Below, one piece after another: positions 7,305 through 16,391 of a stretch of DNA of 32,117 nt. Both the position numbers and the translations under genes were made by a program. The notes below the pieces were generated by a model. It was given only the letters and a program-made list of their open reading frames with translations. It was not told the DNA's origin and did no database searches. Location: positions 1-32,117 of the forward strand of contig CAAEAE010000145.1 in the NCBI GenBank assembly GCA_900753715.1, written 5' to 3'. Within the stretch, counting starts at the first letter, position 1, and each line of letters opens with the position of its first letter. This DNA is from an uncultured Roseburia sp. Its GTDB lineage: Bacteria > Bacillota_A > Clostridia > Lachnospirales > Lachnospiraceae.

Positions 7305-8980
7305 GGTGTAACCTCCGTTTCTGTGCTGTCACTAACACTTTCGGTACTGTCATCAACACTTTCTGTGCTGTCAGCTGCGGTAAGAGGAGTCAGGGACTGC
7401 TCGGAATAAAGCTGCTCTGGGGAGAAAATCTGTCCCTCGGTGACAGTGCCATTATAGTCATAGATGAGCAGATCTCCTTCTTTTAAATCGCCTCCTGTAA
7501 TTTCGGTGTAGTAGTCGACTTCCTCGCCGCAGACAATGTTTTTGCGGACTGCTGTTGCGGTTCCGTCTTCGTTTCCGATGGCTACAAGGACGTAATTGCT
7601 GCCGTCGTCATCGAGCCGGATTAAATCGTAGGGAACGGCAAGAACAGAACTTTTTTCCTGTAAAATAATACGTGCTTTGGCATTCATTCCGACTAAGAGG
7701 CTTGTACTGTCAATGGAAATTTCTGCGGAATAGCTGCCGGATGCAGCCGCATCCGTAGTGGACTGGTTTTTCACACGGACAACGCGGGTGACGGTTCCGG
7801 AAATTTCTTCTTCTCCGGTGGCATCGGTTGTGATAATTGCCTTCATGCCTTCCTGTAATTTTAAAATATTGGCTTCCTCAACATTTACGATGACTTTTAA
7901 GGCGCTGGTGTCCTCAATGGTAATCATGGTTGTGCCGGCTGCATAATTATCGCCGACAGATACATTGACTGCGGTTACAACGCCGCTGCACGGAGCGGTG
8001 AGCGTGCAGTCGTCTAACTGTTTTTTGAGATTGTCAAGTTTCTCAGACAGACTATGACTGTCATCTGACTGGTATTGTTCCATATTGACAGCGTTCTGTG
8101 CGGCTGCGACCGTTCTTGCAGTCGAAGTTGCGGTGTCGGCGTAGCTTTCTTTTGCGCTTTCAAGTGTATTCTGCGCTGCTTTTATGGAAGAATCATAGGT
8201 GGAAAGTTCTGCCTCGAGAGATGCAATATCCGTCTGAAGATTTGTGAGAGAAAGCTGTGCTTTCTCATAGGCAGTCTGCTTCTCGGTCTGTGTCTTTAAA
8301 GCGGCATCATACGCTTTTTTCAGTTTCTTGTCATCCGGGTCTGCGGTATAGGCAGTCTGGGCGGATTCCAAAGCGGTGGAAGCCTTTTGCAGTTCTTTTT
8401 CAGCTGCTTCAAGTTCTCTTTTGGCATCAGAAAGGGAACCGTTTTTCTTATCAAGAGAGTCCTTGCAGGAGTTGTAATTGTTCTGGGTGGAATCAAGGTC
8501 GCGCTGTGCTTCGTCTATGGTGCTCTGAGCACGGGAAAGAGCGGTGTTCTGGTCTTCGACTGCCTGATTTAAGGAGTCTTTTTTCTGGGCAGTTTCATTT
8601 TGGGCAATGGCATCAGCGTTTGTAATGTCTGTGCCAAGAGAAGCAATCTCTTTTTCCAAATCGGCCGTATCAAGGGTTACAAGCGGGTCTCCTTCAGAAA
8701 TGATATCGCCCGGCTGTACGGAGACAGAGGTGACTTCGGCAGATGCGATAGACATGACATTTGTCTTGCTCTCACCGGATATGGTTCCTTTCATAGAGAT
8801 GGAATCGGATAAATCACGTTTTGCCACCGGTTCGATTTCTACGGTATTGGCAGCCATCTCAATCTGGCTGCCCATACGTTTTAAAGAGATACTCACAATG
8901 CCGATGATAAGGGCAAGTACAATGAGAATGGGTATCCATAGTTTCTTTTTCTTCTTTTTGGGTGTATTGTCTTTACTCAT
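7301..8980 (-). CDS. Membrane-fusion/HlyD-type efflux adaptor (YknX-like) with acidic repeat tail
   Basis: A 559-residue adaptor, first gene of the efflux operon, starting at ATG behind AGGAG. A Lys-rich start leads to one membrane helix (about 14-33), then a split lipoyl/barrel-sandwich domain (SAEVTSVSVQPGDIISEGDPLVTLD and the later LTAPCSGVVTAVNVSVGD), separated by a long Ala/Gln/Lys/Glu coiled coil (about 105-310). A beta-barrel domain (LKVIVNVEEANILKLQEGM) follows. The coiled coil is long for a Gram-positive adaptor. The C-terminus ends in three heptad-like copies of DSTES/T units from 21-nt repeats. With no outer membrane, it probably forms an external chamber on the permease. Confidence 0.92.
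   Translation of the reverse strand: MSKDNTPKKKKKKLWIPILIVLALIIGIVSISLKRMGSQIEMAANTVEIEPVAKRDLSDSISMKGTISGESKTNVMSIASAEVTSVSVQPGDIISEGDPLVTLDTADLEKEIASLGTDITNADAIAQNETAQKKDSLNQAVEDQNTALSRAQSTIDEAQRDLDSTQNNYNSCKDSLDKKNGSLSDAKRELEAAEKELQKASTALESAQTAYTADPDDKKLKKAYDAALKTQTEKQTAYEKAQLSLTNLQTDIASLEAELSTYDSSIKAAQNTLESAKESYADTATSTARTVAAAQNAVNMEQYQSDDSHSLSEKLDNLKKQLDDCTLTAPCSGVVTAVNVSVGDNYAAGTTMITIEDTSALKVIVNVEEANILKLQEGMKAIITTDATGEEEISGTVTRVVRVKNQSTTDAAASGSYSAEISIDSTSLLVGMNAKARIILQEKSSVLAVPYDLIRLDDDGSNYVLVAIGNEDGTATAVRKNIVCGEEVDYYTEITGGDLKEGDLLIYDYNGTVTEGQIFSPEQLYSEQSLTPLTAADSTESVDDSTESVSDSTETEVTP
7312..7374 (-). repeat. 21-nt tandem repeat in the adaptor gene 3' end (three DSTES/T units)
   Basis: Three adjacent copies of a 21-nt unit encode DSTESVD, DSTESVS and DSTETEV. 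The copies differ at third positions. They make an acidic, Ser/Thr-rich extracytoplasmic tail. Confidence 0.75.
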
Positions 8981-9017
8981 GGTAATCTCCTTTGATTGTA
9001 ATTATTTTCCATTTGCG

Positions 9018-9026
9018 ATTGTAGCA
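9018..9026 (-). promoter_or_regulatory. Candidate extended -10 promoter of the efflux operon
   Basis: On the minus strand an extended -10 (TGC-TACAAT) lies about 37 nt upstream of the adaptor ATG, with only a weak TTTCTT -35 16 nt before it. This is a plausible start for the adaptor-ATPase-permease transcript, but it is a motif call only. Confidence 0.4.
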
Positions 9027-9126
9027 CATATCTTTGGAAAAGAAATTGGATTCATGAAACCTTAATATTTCTTTTAAGTTTCGTTCAGGTTTTGCAATGA
9101 GGGAAAGGTTCTGGAAAAAAACGGGC

Positions 9127-9154
9127 TTGACATCGCGGAGAAAAGTGCTATACT
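9127..9154 (+). promoter_or_regulatory. Sigma-A-type promoter of the riboflavin operon
   Basis: Perfect -35 TTGACA (9127-9132), 16-nt spacer and TATACT -10 (9149-9154). Transcription would start near 9161, a few bases before the FMN aptamer, exactly where a riboswitch promoter should be. Confidence 0.85.
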
Positions 9155-9172
9155 TTGGGCTATAAAAAAGAA

Positions 9173-9284
9173 TAGTTCTTCAGGGCAGGGTGCAATTCCC
9201 TACCGGTGGTAAAGCCCACGAGCCGCAAGGCATGATTCGGTGTGATTCCGAAGCCGACAGTACAGTCTGGATGAAAGAAGAAAA
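9173..9284 (+). ncRNA. FMN riboswitch (RFN element)
   Basis: Nearly all invariant RFN blocks are present in order: TTCTTCAGGGCAGGGTG, ATTCCCTACCGGTGGT, AAAGCCCACGAGC, GATTCGGTGTGATTCCGAAG, CCGACAGTACAGTCTGG and ATGAAAGAAGA. The outer stem pairs TTCTT near 9176-9180 with AAGAA near 9278-9282. The aptamer senses FMN and represses transcription of the downstream ribD-ribE-ribBA-ribH operon. Two terminator-like hairpins follow before ribD. Confidence 0.97.
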
Positions 9285-9311
9285 CATAAAAGAACCAATC
9301 TGGTTTATTTG

Positions 9312-9347
9312 CTCTGGAATTTTTTTATTCCAGAGTTTTTATTTTAT
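9312..9347 (+). terminator. First terminator hairpin behind the FMN riboswitch
   Basis: A 9-bp stem CTCTGGAAT / ATTCCAGAG with a 6-nt T loop, followed by a T-rich run (TTTTTATTTTATT). A small AACCA/TGGTT hairpin (9293-9305) lies between it and the aptamer. I cannot find a long complement in the aptamer that would disrupt this stem. Confidence 0.8.
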
Positions 9348-9400
9348 TAGGAAATACCTATCATAACATAAATATCCGGTGATTGGTTTTAAGCAGATAG

Positions 9401-9437
9401 AAAAGCCCTGAAGGAAACATTTCCTTCAGGGCTTTTT
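9401..9437 (+). terminator. Second terminator hairpin before ribD, with aptamer-complementary arm
   Basis: A 17-bp perfect stem (left arm starting AAAAGCCCTGAAGG, right arm ending CCTTCAGGGCTTTT) with a very tight loop, ending in a T run. Its left-arm GCCCTGAAG (9405-9413) is the exact complement of CTTCAGGGC (9178-9186) in the riboswitch, so aptamer folding and this hairpin are linked competitors. It is probably the FMN-controlled terminator. Confidence 0.85.
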
Positions 9438-9471
9438 GTGGTGCGCATTTATTTCAAGAAAGGAGCAGGTC

Positions 9472-10584
9472 ATGCAGGATAAAGAATATATGCGGATGGC
9501 GTTAGAGTTGGCCGCACGCGCAAAGGGATTTACCAATCCAAATCCGATGGTGGGAGCCGTCATCGTGAAGGACGGCAGGATTATCGGAACGGGCTATCAC
9601 AGAAAATGCGGAGAGTTTCACGCGGAGCGCAATGCCCTTGCAGATTGCAGGGAAAGAGGCGAGGATGCCACGGGGGCGACTCTGTATGTCACGTTGGAGC
9701 CCTGCTGTCATTACGGGAAGACGCCGCCGTGTACGGAAGCAATTCTTGAAGCAGGAATCTCCCGCGTGGTGGTCGGATGCGGGGACGCAAATCCGCTTGT
9801 CGCAGGAAAAGGCATTGCAATTTTAAGGGAGCATGGCGTGACGGTGGACGAAGGTGTGCTCGAAGAGGAATGTCTGGCATTAAATAAAATATTTTTTCAT
9901 TATATGAAGACGAAGCGTCCGTACGTGGTTTTTAAATACGCGATGACGATGGACGGAAAGATTGCAACCGTAACCGGTGCCTCGAAGTGGATTACCGGGA
10001 GTGCCGCACGGGAGCATGTGCACTGGATGCGCCATGAACTGATGGGAATTATGGTTGGAATCCGCACGGTAGAACTTGACGACCCGATGTTAGACTGCCG
10101 GATTCCGGGGCTAAAAAGCCCGGTACGCATCGTCTGTGACAGTACGCTTCGGATATCGGAGGAAAGCCGCATCGTAAAGACGGCGGAGACAAACCGCACT
10201 ATCATTGCCACCTGCTCGAAAGATGCGGACAAACGGAACCGGCTGGAAGAAAGACATTGTGAAATTCTTGTCACAGAGGAAAAAGAAGGGCGCGTGGATT
10301 TAAATGAGCTGATGGAAAAACTTGGTGCGATGGGAATTGACAGTATTTTATTGGAAGGCGGAGCAACGCTTGGCTGGGAGGCATTAAAAAGCGGTGTGGT
10401 AAATGAGGTTCACACATTTCTTGCCCCCAAAATATTCGGCGGTGCCACGGCGCCCGGTCCGGTCGGCGGATGTGGAGTTAATCTGCCGGATGAAAGCATT
10501 AAATTGCGGCGGAAAAACTGTCAGTGGTTTGGAGACGATTTGTTAATCGAAAGCGAGGTGTTTTCTTGTTTACCGGAATCATAG
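9472..10584 (+). CDS. ribD: Bifunctional riboflavin biosynthesis deaminase/reductase
   Basis: Catalyses deamination and side-chain reduction of the GTP-derived pyrimidine, the second and third steps of riboflavin synthesis. The ATG at 9472 was chosen because AGGAG (9461-9465) sits 6 nt before it; a longer in-frame reading from GTG at 9436 would begin inside the terminator T run. That gives 370 residues, normal for RibD. The deaminase domain has the zinc/catalytic motifs HAE (50-52) and LEPCCHYGKTPPC (75-87; Cys78 and Cys87). The reductase domain starts about residue 148 (VVFKYAMTMDGKIAT) and has SILLEGGATLGWEAL. The 3' end overlaps ribE by 19 nt. Confidence 0.97.
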   Translation: MQDKEYMRMALELAARAKGFTNPNPMVGAVIVKDGRIIGTGYHRKCGEFHAERNALADCRERGEDATGATLYVTLEPCCHYGKTPPCTEAILEAGISRVVVGCGDANPLVAGKGIAILREHGVTVDEGVLEEECLALNKIFFHYMKTKRPYVVFKYAMTMDGKIATVTGASKWITGSAAREHVHWMRHELMGIMVGIRTVELDDPMLDCRIPGLKSPVRIVCDSTLRISEESRIVKTAETNRTIIATCSKDADKRNRLEERHCEILVTEEKEGRVDLNELMEKLGAMGIDSILLEGGATLGWEALKSGVVNEVHTFLAPKIFGGATAPGPVGGCGVNLPDESIKLRRKNCQWFGDDLLIESEVFSCLPES

Positions 10585-11237
10585 AAGAAGTTGGAACGAT
10601 AAAACAAATCAGGCAAAACGGCGATTCAGCGGTACTTACCATCGGGGCACAGAAAGTGCTTACGGATGTAAAACTTGGAGATAGCATTGCGGTAAACGGA
10701 ATCTGCCTGACGGTGACCTCTTTTGGAGCGGATTATTTTACGGTGGATGTCATGCACGAGACGCTGCGGCGTTCCTCCATCGGGGCGGCAGCCCGCGGCA
10801 GCCGCATAAATCTGGAGCGTGCAATGCAGATGGGCGGGCGCTTCGGCGGTCATATCGTAGCCGGGCACATTGACGGTACGGGAACGGTGACGGCGATAAA
10901 ACAGGATGCAAACGCCGTCTGGTATACGATTGCGGCATCCCCGCAGATTCTTCGGTATATCGTCGAAAAAGGCTCGATAGCCATTGACGGAATCAGTCTT
11001 ACGGTGGCGGCGGTGACAGACAGCGATTTTTCAGTGTCGGTGATTCCGCATACAGCGGCAAATACCACACTGTCCGAGCGGAAATGCAAGGATACGGTCA
11101 ACCTCGAAAACGACTGTATCGGAAAATATGTGGAGCGGCTGCTTTTGAGGAAACCCGAAGAAGCGGAAGAAATGAAGTCCGCCGGGACGGCTTCGCAGGG
11201 CATCTCAAAAGAATTTTTACAGAAATATGGTTTTTAG
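10566..11237 (+). CDS. ribE: Riboflavin synthase alpha subunit
   Basis: Dismutates two 6,7-dimethyl-8-ribityllumazines to riboflavin. The family begins MFTGIIEE; here that start is a TTG codon at 10566, with GAGGTG (10555-10560) 5 nt upstream, all inside the end of ribD. A start at 10524 would add 14 foreign residues and is rejected. The 223 residues hold two lumazine-binding repeats: N-terminal VNGICLTVT...[16 protein letters not shown] and C-terminal [11 protein letters not shown]...[18 protein letters not shown] start inside ribD suggests synthesis is coupled to and limited by RibD translation. Confidence 0.96.
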   Translation: MFTGIIEEVGTIKQIRQNGDSAVLTIGAQKVLTDVKLGDSIAVNGICLTVTSFGADYFTVDVMHETLRRSSIGAAARGSRINLERAMQMGGRFGGHIVAGHIDGTGTVTAIKQDANAVWYTIAASPQILRYIVEKGSIAIDGISLTVAAVTDSDFSVSVIPHTAANTTLSERKCKDTVNLENDCIGKYVERLLLRKPEEAEEMKSAGTASQGISKEFLQKYGF

Positions 11238-11251
11238 GGGAGGAAAAACAG

Positions 11252-12460
11252 ATGGAAGAGCAGAAGGAATTTGGAACGGTGGAACAGGCGTTAGCGGATT
11301 TAAAGCAGGGAAAAATCATTGTCGTGACAGATAATGAGGACCGCGAAAACGAGGGCGATTTTATCTGCGCCGCCGAGTTTGCCACCACCGAGAATGTGAA
11401 TTTTATGGCAAAATACGCCAAAGGGTTAATCTGTATGCCAATGTCGGAGGAACTGTGTGCAAAGCTGATGTTTCAGCAGATGGTGCAGGAAAACACGGAC
11501 AATCATGAGACAGCATTTACCGTTTCGGTCGATTATGTGGGTACAACCACCGGAATTTCCGCAAAAGAGCGGAGCATGACAGCGATGCAGTGCGTAAAAG
11601 AAGATGCGCGTCCGGAGGATTTCCGGAGACCGGGACATATGTTTCCGCTTCGTGCGAAAAAAAACGGTGTGCTTGAGCGGGAAGGACATACGGAGGCAAC
11701 GGTTGATTTGATGCGGCTTGCAGGGTTAAAGGAGTGCGGACTCTGCTGTGAGATTATGCGGGATGACGGAACAATGATGCGAACCCCGGAGCTTTTGGAA
11801 CTGGCGAAGAAATGGAACCTTACGTTTATCACGATTGCGGCGTTAAAGGAATACCGGAAGCTTCATGAAACATTTGTGGAATGTGTCGCAGAGACGAAAC
11901 TTCCTACAAAATACGGTGAGTTCCGCGCGTATGGTTACCGGAATCTGTTGAACGGTGAACATCATGTGGCACTGGTAAAAGGCGAAATCGGGGATGGAAA
12001 AGACCTCTTATGCCGTGTCCACTCGGAGTGTCTGACCGGAGATGCGTTTGGTTCCCTGCGCTGTGACTGCGGGGAACAGCTTGCGGCGGCGATGACGCAG
12101 ATTGAGCGCGAGGGAAGGGGCGTCCTTCTTTATATGCGCCAGGAAGGCAGAGGAATCGGGCTTTTAAATAAGCTGCGCGCCTATGCCTTACAGGATGAGG
12201 GTATGGACACGTTAGAAGCAAATCTGGCACTCGGGTTTGCCGGGGATGAGAGAGAGTATTATATCGGAGCACAGATTTTAAGAGATTTAGGGGCAAAGAC
12301 GCTTCGTCTTTTAACGAACAATCCGGATAAGGTTTACCAGCTTGCAGATTATGGCATGGAGATTACGGAGCGCGTGCCGATTCAGATTGCACCGTCAAAA
12401 TATGACCTGTTTTATCTGAAGACAAAACAGAACCGTATGGGACATCTATTAAATTTTTAA
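11252..12460 (+). CDS. ribBA: 3,4-dihydroxy-2-butanone-4-phosphate synthase / GTP cyclohydrolase II
   Basis: A bifunctional enzyme supplying both riboflavin precursors from ribulose-5-phosphate and GTP. The start ATG at 11252 follows AGGGGAGGA, which overlaps the ribE stop; an upstream in-frame extension to 11084 lies within ribE and is rejected. Length is 402 residues. The DHBP synthase half (1-205) has [12 protein letters not shown] (27-37) and [11 protein letters not shown] (125-135). The GTP cyclohydrolase II half (about 207-402) has the zinc cysteines C260, C271 and C273 ([16 protein letters not shown]) and [10 protein letters not shown] (295-304). Both halves look intact. Confidence 0.97.
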   Translation: MEEQKEFGTVEQALADLKQGKIIVVTDNEDRENEGDFICAAEFATTENVNFMAKYAKGLICMPMSEELCAKLMFQQMVQENTDNHETAFTVSVDYVGTTTGISAKERSMTAMQCVKEDARPEDFRRPGHMFPLRAKKNGVLEREGHTEATVDLMRLAGLKECGLCCEIMRDDGTMMRTPELLELAKKWNLTFITIAALKEYRKLHETFVECVAETKLPTKYGEFRAYGYRNLLNGEHHVALVKGEIGDGKDLLCRVHSECLTGDAFGSLRCDCGEQLAAAMTQIEREGRGVLLYMRQEGRGIGLLNKLRAYALQDEGMDTLEANLALGFAGDEREYYIGAQILRDLGAKTLRLLTNNPDKVYQLADYGMEITERVPIQIAPSKYDLFYLKTKQNRMGHLLNF

Positions 12461-12478
12461 GGATAAAGGAGAATGAAA

Positions 12479-12946
12479 ATGAGCGTATTTGAAGGAAATG
12501 TAGTAGCAGAAAAAACAAGAGTGGGAATCGTGGTCGCAAGGTTTAATGAATTTATTACCGGAAAACTTTTAGCCGGGGCAATGGACGGCTTAAAACGTCA
12601 CAACGTGCCGGAGGAGGATGTGGATGTCGCATGGGTGCCGGGAGCATTTGAGATTCCGCTTATCGCATCAAAGATGGCAAAGAGCGGCAAATATGATGCC
12701 GTTATCTGCCTTGGAGCGGTCATCCGCGGTGCAACAAGCCACTATGATTACGTGTGCAGCGAGGTGTCAAAGGGCATTGCGGCAGTTTCTTTAAACAGTG
12801 ATATTCCGGTGATGTTCGGGGTGCTGACGACCGATAACATCGAGCAGGCAATCGAGCGCGCGGGAAGCAAGGCAGGCAATAAGGGATTTGAGTGTGCGAC
12901 CGGTGCGATTGAGATGGTAAATTTAATCCGTGAAATCGAAGCATAG
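12479..12946 (+). CDS. ribH: 6,7-dimethyl-8-ribityllumazine synthase
   Basis: Condenses the two branches of the pathway to lumazine, usually as a 60-subunit shell. The second ATG (12479) is preferred because AAAGGAG ends 7 nt before it; the ATG at 12473 would leave only 1 nt. Length is 155 residues, normal. Motifs are VARFNEFIT (substrate pocket Phe), [24 protein letters not shown] with the catalytic His, and [17 protein letters not shown]. It is the last gene of the operon, 18 nt after ribBA, and is followed by a terminator. Confidence 0.97.
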   Translation: MSVFEGNVVAEKTRVGIVVARFNEFITGKLLAGAMDGLKRHNVPEEDVDVAWVPGAFEIPLIASKMAKSGKYDAVICLGAVIRGATSHYDYVCSEVSKGIAAVSLNSDIPVMFGVLTTDNIEQAIERAGSKAGNKGFECATGAIEMVNLIREIEA

Positions 12947-12967
12947 AAACGGAATGGGGAAAGTAAG

Positions 12968-12997
12968 CCTGGCTCACGTTTGTGAGCCGGTTTTTTT
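12968..12997 (+). terminator. Terminator of the riboflavin operon
   Basis: A stem of about 9 bp (CTGGCTCAC / GTGAGCCGG, one T-G wobble) with a 4-nt loop and seven T. It closes the rib transcript. Confidence 0.92.
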
Positions 12998-13022
12998 ATG
13001 CCGGTTAGTGCACATTTTTTCT

Positions 13023-13050
13023 TGCAATTTGGGATGTGATGGTGTATTAT
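13023..13050 (+). promoter_or_regulatory. Candidate promoter of the polyamine importer operon
   Basis: TTGCAA (13023-13028), 16-nt spacer, TATTAT (13045-13050), about 49 nt ahead of the first gene. It fits the gap after the rib terminator; strength unknown. Confidence 0.5.
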
Positions 13051-13098
13051 CTAACATAATATCCTAGTAAACCGATAGACTATGGGAGGAATCAACCG

Positions 13099-13716
13099 AT
13101 GAAAAATCCATTGAATTATCAGACAACCGAATACGACTGCGGACCGACCACGATGATGAATGCTATCAGCTTCCTATTTAAGAGGGAAGAAATTCCACCG
13201 GAAGTGGCGAAATGTATCATGCAATACTGTCTGGATGGCTATAATAGAAAAGGAGAGGCGCACAAGAGCGGAACCACGGATATGGCGATGAATTTTCTTG
13301 CACACTGGCTCAACCAATACGGTAAGATGCGCAAATTTCCGATTCACTGCGAGAATTTAAACGGCAAGGATGTGTTTCTGGGAAAGTTTTCCAAGGTGAC
13401 CGAGTGCTTACAGCAGAAAGGCGTTGTGGTGGCAAAGCTGATGCTAGGCTGCTGGCATTACGTGCTGTTTACCGGGCTTGACGGAGAGTATGTGGAGTTA
13501 TTTGACCCGTATTACAGACAAAAGCCTTACGAGGCAGAGGGCGTTGTCATGGTGTGGGATGAGCCGAAGCGCTATAACCGAAAGGTTCACATTTCGGTGT
13601 TAAATGATACCGGAAAAGGAATCTATGCGCTCGGAAAGATGGATTTGAGGGAATGTGTCCTGTTATATAACACGAAGACAAGACAGACCATGGATCAGAT
13701 TGAATATATTATCTGA
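13099..13716 (+). CDS. C39-like cysteine peptidase-fold protein leading the polyamine operon
   Basis: A 205-residue protein without signal peptide or membrane helix, so probably cytosolic. It has the papain/C39 catalytic pattern: Gln8 and Cys14 in QTTEYDCGPTT, His120 in CWHYVLFTG, and Asp136 in ELFDPYY. It is not fused to an ABC exporter as in bacteriocin-processing C39 domains. The start follows GGGAGGA. Only 15 nt separate its stop from potA and there is no terminator, so it is the first gene of the pot operon. The substrate is unknown; a peptide or amide related to imported polyamines is one possibility (inference). It could also be a generic regulatory protease. Confidence 0.8.
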   Translation: MKNPLNYQTTEYDCGPTTMMNAISFLFKREEIPPEVAKCIMQYCLDGYNRKGEAHKSGTTDMAMNFLAHWLNQYGKMRKFPIHCENLNGKDVFLGKFSKVTECLQQKGVVVAKLMLGCWHYVLFTGLDGEYVELFDPYYRQKPYEAEGVVMVWDEPKRYNRKVHISVLNDTGKGIYALGKMDLRECVLLYNTKTRQTMDQIEYII

Positions 13717-13731
13717 CAGGGAGAAAAACAG

Positions 13732-14703
13732 ATGTTATTAGAATTAAAGAATCTTACGAAAAGTTTTGGCACAAATCAGGTGTTAAAAGGAATCGATATG
13801 AAGATTGAGGAGGGCGAGTTTATCACCTTGCTTGGCTCCTCGGGCTGCGGAAAGACAACCACCCTGCGGATTATTGCGGGATTGGAGGAGCCGGACGAGG
13901 GTCAGGTTCTGCTAAACGGAACAGACATCACCGCGCTGGAACCAAACCACCGGGATATCAACACCGTTTTCCAGAATTACGCCCTGTTTCCTTATATGAA
14001 TGTGGAAAAAAATATCAGCTACGGTCTGCGGCTTAAGAAGGTTCCGAAAGAGGAAATAAAAAAGCATGTTGAGGAAATGCTTTCCATGGTACAGCTTGAG
14101 GGCTATGGAAAACGAAAGCCCGAGGAGCTTTCCGGCGGACAGAAGCAGCGTGTGGCAATTGCCCGTGCGGTCATCAACCGCCCCGGGGTCCTGCTTCTCG
14201 ATGAGCCGCTTGGAGCGCTGGATTTAAAGCTGCGGCGCCAGATGCAGAGTGAATTAAAAAATCTTCAGAAAAAACTGGGCATTACGTTTATTTATATTAC
14301 GCATGACCAGGAAGAGGCAATCAATATGTCCGACCGCATTGCAGTGATGCGCGGCGGTGTGTTTGAACAGGTAGGAACGCCAAATGAGATTTATTATCAT
14401 CCGCGCACCAGCTACGTGGCGGATTTTGTGGGAAATGCCAATATTTTCCGAAAAGCTGGAAAGGCGTATGCAATCCGCAGTGAAAAGGTTTTATTAGACG
14501 GAGAGGATGCCTGCCGTTATGAGGCGGTAGTGGAAGAGAAAAGTTTTGCCGGAGGACAGTTAAAACTTCGCTTTTTACTGCCGGATGGACAGCACATTAC
14601 CGCAAGCCGTTTTGGAATTGATTATGACATTGCCACAGGTGAGACAAGAAAAATCGGATGGGAAGAGGATGCGATGGTGGAGGTGATTGACAATGGCTGC
14701 TAA
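13732..14703 (+). CDS. potA: Spermidine/putrescine ABC importer ATPase
   Basis: A 323-residue ATPase energising PotBC. Walker A is GSSGCGKTT (35-43), Q-loop in [12 protein letters not shown], signature LSGGQKQR (133-140), Walker [13 protein letters not shown] (153-164), H-loop ITHDQEEA. After residue about 235 comes a TOBE-type substrate-response domain ([27 protein letters not shown]) that is shorter than in E. coli PotA. The DIATGE/W ending suggests a slightly trimmed C-terminus. It is coupled to potB, whose start lies 11 nt inside this gene. Confidence 0.93.
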   Translation: MLLELKNLTKSFGTNQVLKGIDMKIEEGEFITLLGSSGCGKTTTLRIIAGLEEPDEGQVLLNGTDITALEPNHRDINTVFQNYALFPYMNVEKNISYGLRLKKVPKEEIKKHVEEMLSMVQLEGYGKRKPEELSGGQKQRVAIARAVINRPGVLLLDEPLGALDLKLRRQMQSELKNLQKKLGITFIYITHDQEEAINMSDRIAVMRGGVFEQVGTPNEIYYHPRTSYVADFVGNANIFRKAGKAYAIRSEKVLLDGEDACRYEAVVEEKSFAGGQLKLRFLLPDGQHITASRFGIDYDIATGETRKIGWEEDAMVEVIDNGC

Positions 14704-15574
14704 TCACTCCGCAGGCAGAAAGCGGAAAAAACAGGCGGGAACGTTTGCACTGTTGATTCCCATTTATCTGTTTACGTTGATTTTCGTGTTTGCCCCGCTT
14801 GTATACATGGTATTTTTAAGTTTTACGACACGTGCTGAGGTGTGGGGCTTTGTGCCGGAATTTACGCTTGACAATTTTAAACGGATTTTAGAGCCGCTGT
14901 ATCTGCGCACATTTGGGGATTCTTTAAAGCTGGCAGTTACGGCAACGATTTTTATCGTGCTGACCGGATACCCGTTTGGGTATTTCATGGCAAAGATGTC
15001 CCCAAAATGGAAAAAGCGCACGATGCTGCTTTTGATGATTCCGTTTTGGACCAGTTCTTTGATGCGCTTAAACGGGTGGATTATCATGTTCCGCAGCAAC
15101 GGTGTCTTAGATAAGATTTTAATGGGGCTTCACCTTACACAAAAGCCGCTAAAACTGTTGTATTCCTACCCGGCGGTTCTGATAGGAATGGTGTATCTTT
15201 TGATGCCGTTTATGATTCTTTCGGTGTATTCGAGTGCGGAAAAAATGGACTGGGGGCTTGTGGAAGCGGCGAGAGACCTCGGTGCCAGCAGATGGAGGGC
15301 ATTTACCTCCATCACGTTGGTGCACACAATGCCGGGACTGCTTTCCGGTGTGATACTTACGTTTATTCCTTCGATGGGGCTGTTTTTTGTGGCGGATATT
15401 CTGGGCGGAAATAAAATCGTCCTTGTGGGAAGTGTGATTCAGGAACAGCTTACAAAAGGAAGAAATCTTCCGTTTGCGGCGGCACTCTCCGTTGTGCTTT
15501 TGGTTTTAACATCCCTGATTATCGGGTTGTACCGTAAAATTGCCAATACCGGAGAACTGGAGGGATTGTACTGA
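14693..15574 (+). CDS. potB: Spermidine/putrescine ABC importer permease
   Basis: A 293-residue permease. The ATG at 14693 is chosen because GGAGG (14679-14683) lies 9 nt upstream; an in-frame TTG at 14687 would be only 3 nt away. A Lys/Arg-rich start is followed by six helices, with the binding-protein-dependent EAA loop [19 protein letters not shown], the contact site for PotA. The FGYFMAK and [13 protein letters not shown] segments are typical of PotB. It overlaps potA by 11 nt, and its TGA shares one base with the potC ATG. Confidence 0.93.
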   Translation: MAANHSAGRKRKKQAGTFALLIPIYLFTLIFVFAPLVYMVFLSFTTRAEVWGFVPEFTLDNFKRILEPLYLRTFGDSLKLAVTATIFIVLTGYPFGYFMAKMSPKWKKRTMLLLMIPFWTSSLMRLNGWIIMFRSNGVLDKILMGLHLTQKPLKLLYSYPAVLIGMVYLLMPFMILSVYSSAEKMDWGLVEAARDLGASRWRAFTSITLVHTMPGLLSGVILTFIPSMGLFFVADILGGNKIVLVGSVIQEQLTKGRNLPFAAALSVVLLVLTSLIIGLYRKIANTGELEGLY

Positions 15575-16371
15575 TGAAAACAAAGACGAAACTTCCATGG
15601 ATTTATGTGGCACTGATTCTTGTGATTACGTATATTCCGATTATATTAACCGTTGTTTACTCGTTTAATGAGTCGAAAATTACATCTGTCTGGGATGGAT
15701 TTTCCTTAAAATGGTATGCGCAGCTCTTTCGTGACAGAGATATCGGAGAAGCGCTGAAAAACAGCCTGGTGCTTGCCGGATTAAGCTGTTTTGCGGCGGT
15801 CGTTATCGGAACGACGGGAGCGGTCGGGATGCACCGGAAAAAGAGCCGTGCAAATGAGGCAGTGGCGTATGTTTCGCTGATGCCTTTGATGATTCCCGAG
15901 ATTATTCTTGGAATGGTGTTTATGGCGGCATTTTCTTTTATGAATCTGCCATTTGGCATGCTTACACTTGTGATTGCGCACACGACGTTCTGTGTGCCGT
16001 ATGTCTTTATGACCGTGCGTGCAAGACTTTCCGGCATGGACCCTTCTATTGAAGAAGCGGCGAGAGACCTTGGGGCATCCGGAATCCGGGTATTCTGGGA
16101 TATCACGCTGCCGGCGATTCTGCCCGCAATTGCATCCGGCGTGCTGTTATCCTTTGCCATGTCATTTGACGATGTGGTCATCAGCATTTTTGTGACCGGG
16201 GCAACGGTAAATACCCTGCCGATTAAAATTTATACCAAATTAAAAACCGGTGTGACACCGGAAATCAATGCGCTGACTACTGTCATGCTTATTGTAACCA
16301 TAATCGTATTATTTCTGGGCGCCTGGCTTGGGCGGACGGGAAATGGCGATAGAGAAGCAATTGATTCTTAA
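15574..16371 (+). CDS. potC: Spermidine/putrescine ABC importer permease
   Basis: A 265-residue second permease subunit with six helices. PotC-like features are VVYSFNESKITSVWDGFSLKWY after helix 1, LMPLMIPEIILGM, the EAA loop [20 protein letters not shown] and FAMSFDDVVISIFVTG. The start overlaps the potB stop by 1 nt (TGATG), with GGAGGG upstream. Pairs with PotB as a heterodimeric pore. Confidence 0.94.
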   Translation: MKTKTKLPWIYVALILVITYIPIILTVVYSFNESKITSVWDGFSLKWYAQLFRDRDIGEALKNSLVLAGLSCFAAVVIGTTGAVGMHRKKSRANEAVAYVSLMPLMIPEIILGMVFMAAFSFMNLPFGMLTLVIAHTTFCVPYVFMTVRARLSGMDPSIEEAARDLGASGIRVFWDITLPAILPAIASGVLLSFAMSFDDVVISIFVTGATVNTLPIKIYTKLKTGVTPEINALTTVMLIVTIIVLFLGAWLGRTGNGDREAIDS

Positions 16372-16391
16372 GAATTGAAATGGAGGAGACT

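Noticed and set aside
9312..9437. Possible second promoter between the two rib terminators
   Set aside because: No -35/-10 pair with 16-18 nt spacing found.
9436..9471. GTG start extending RibD by 12 residues
   Set aside because: The GTG is in the T run of the terminator; AGGAG and the family start both favour 9472.
11084..11251. 56-residue N-terminal extension of RibBA
   Set aside because: Out-of-frame translation of ribE; ATG 11252 has an excellent ribosome binding site.
15657..16187. 176-codon minus-strand frame opposite potC
   Set aside because: Antisense shadow of potC; no start signal.
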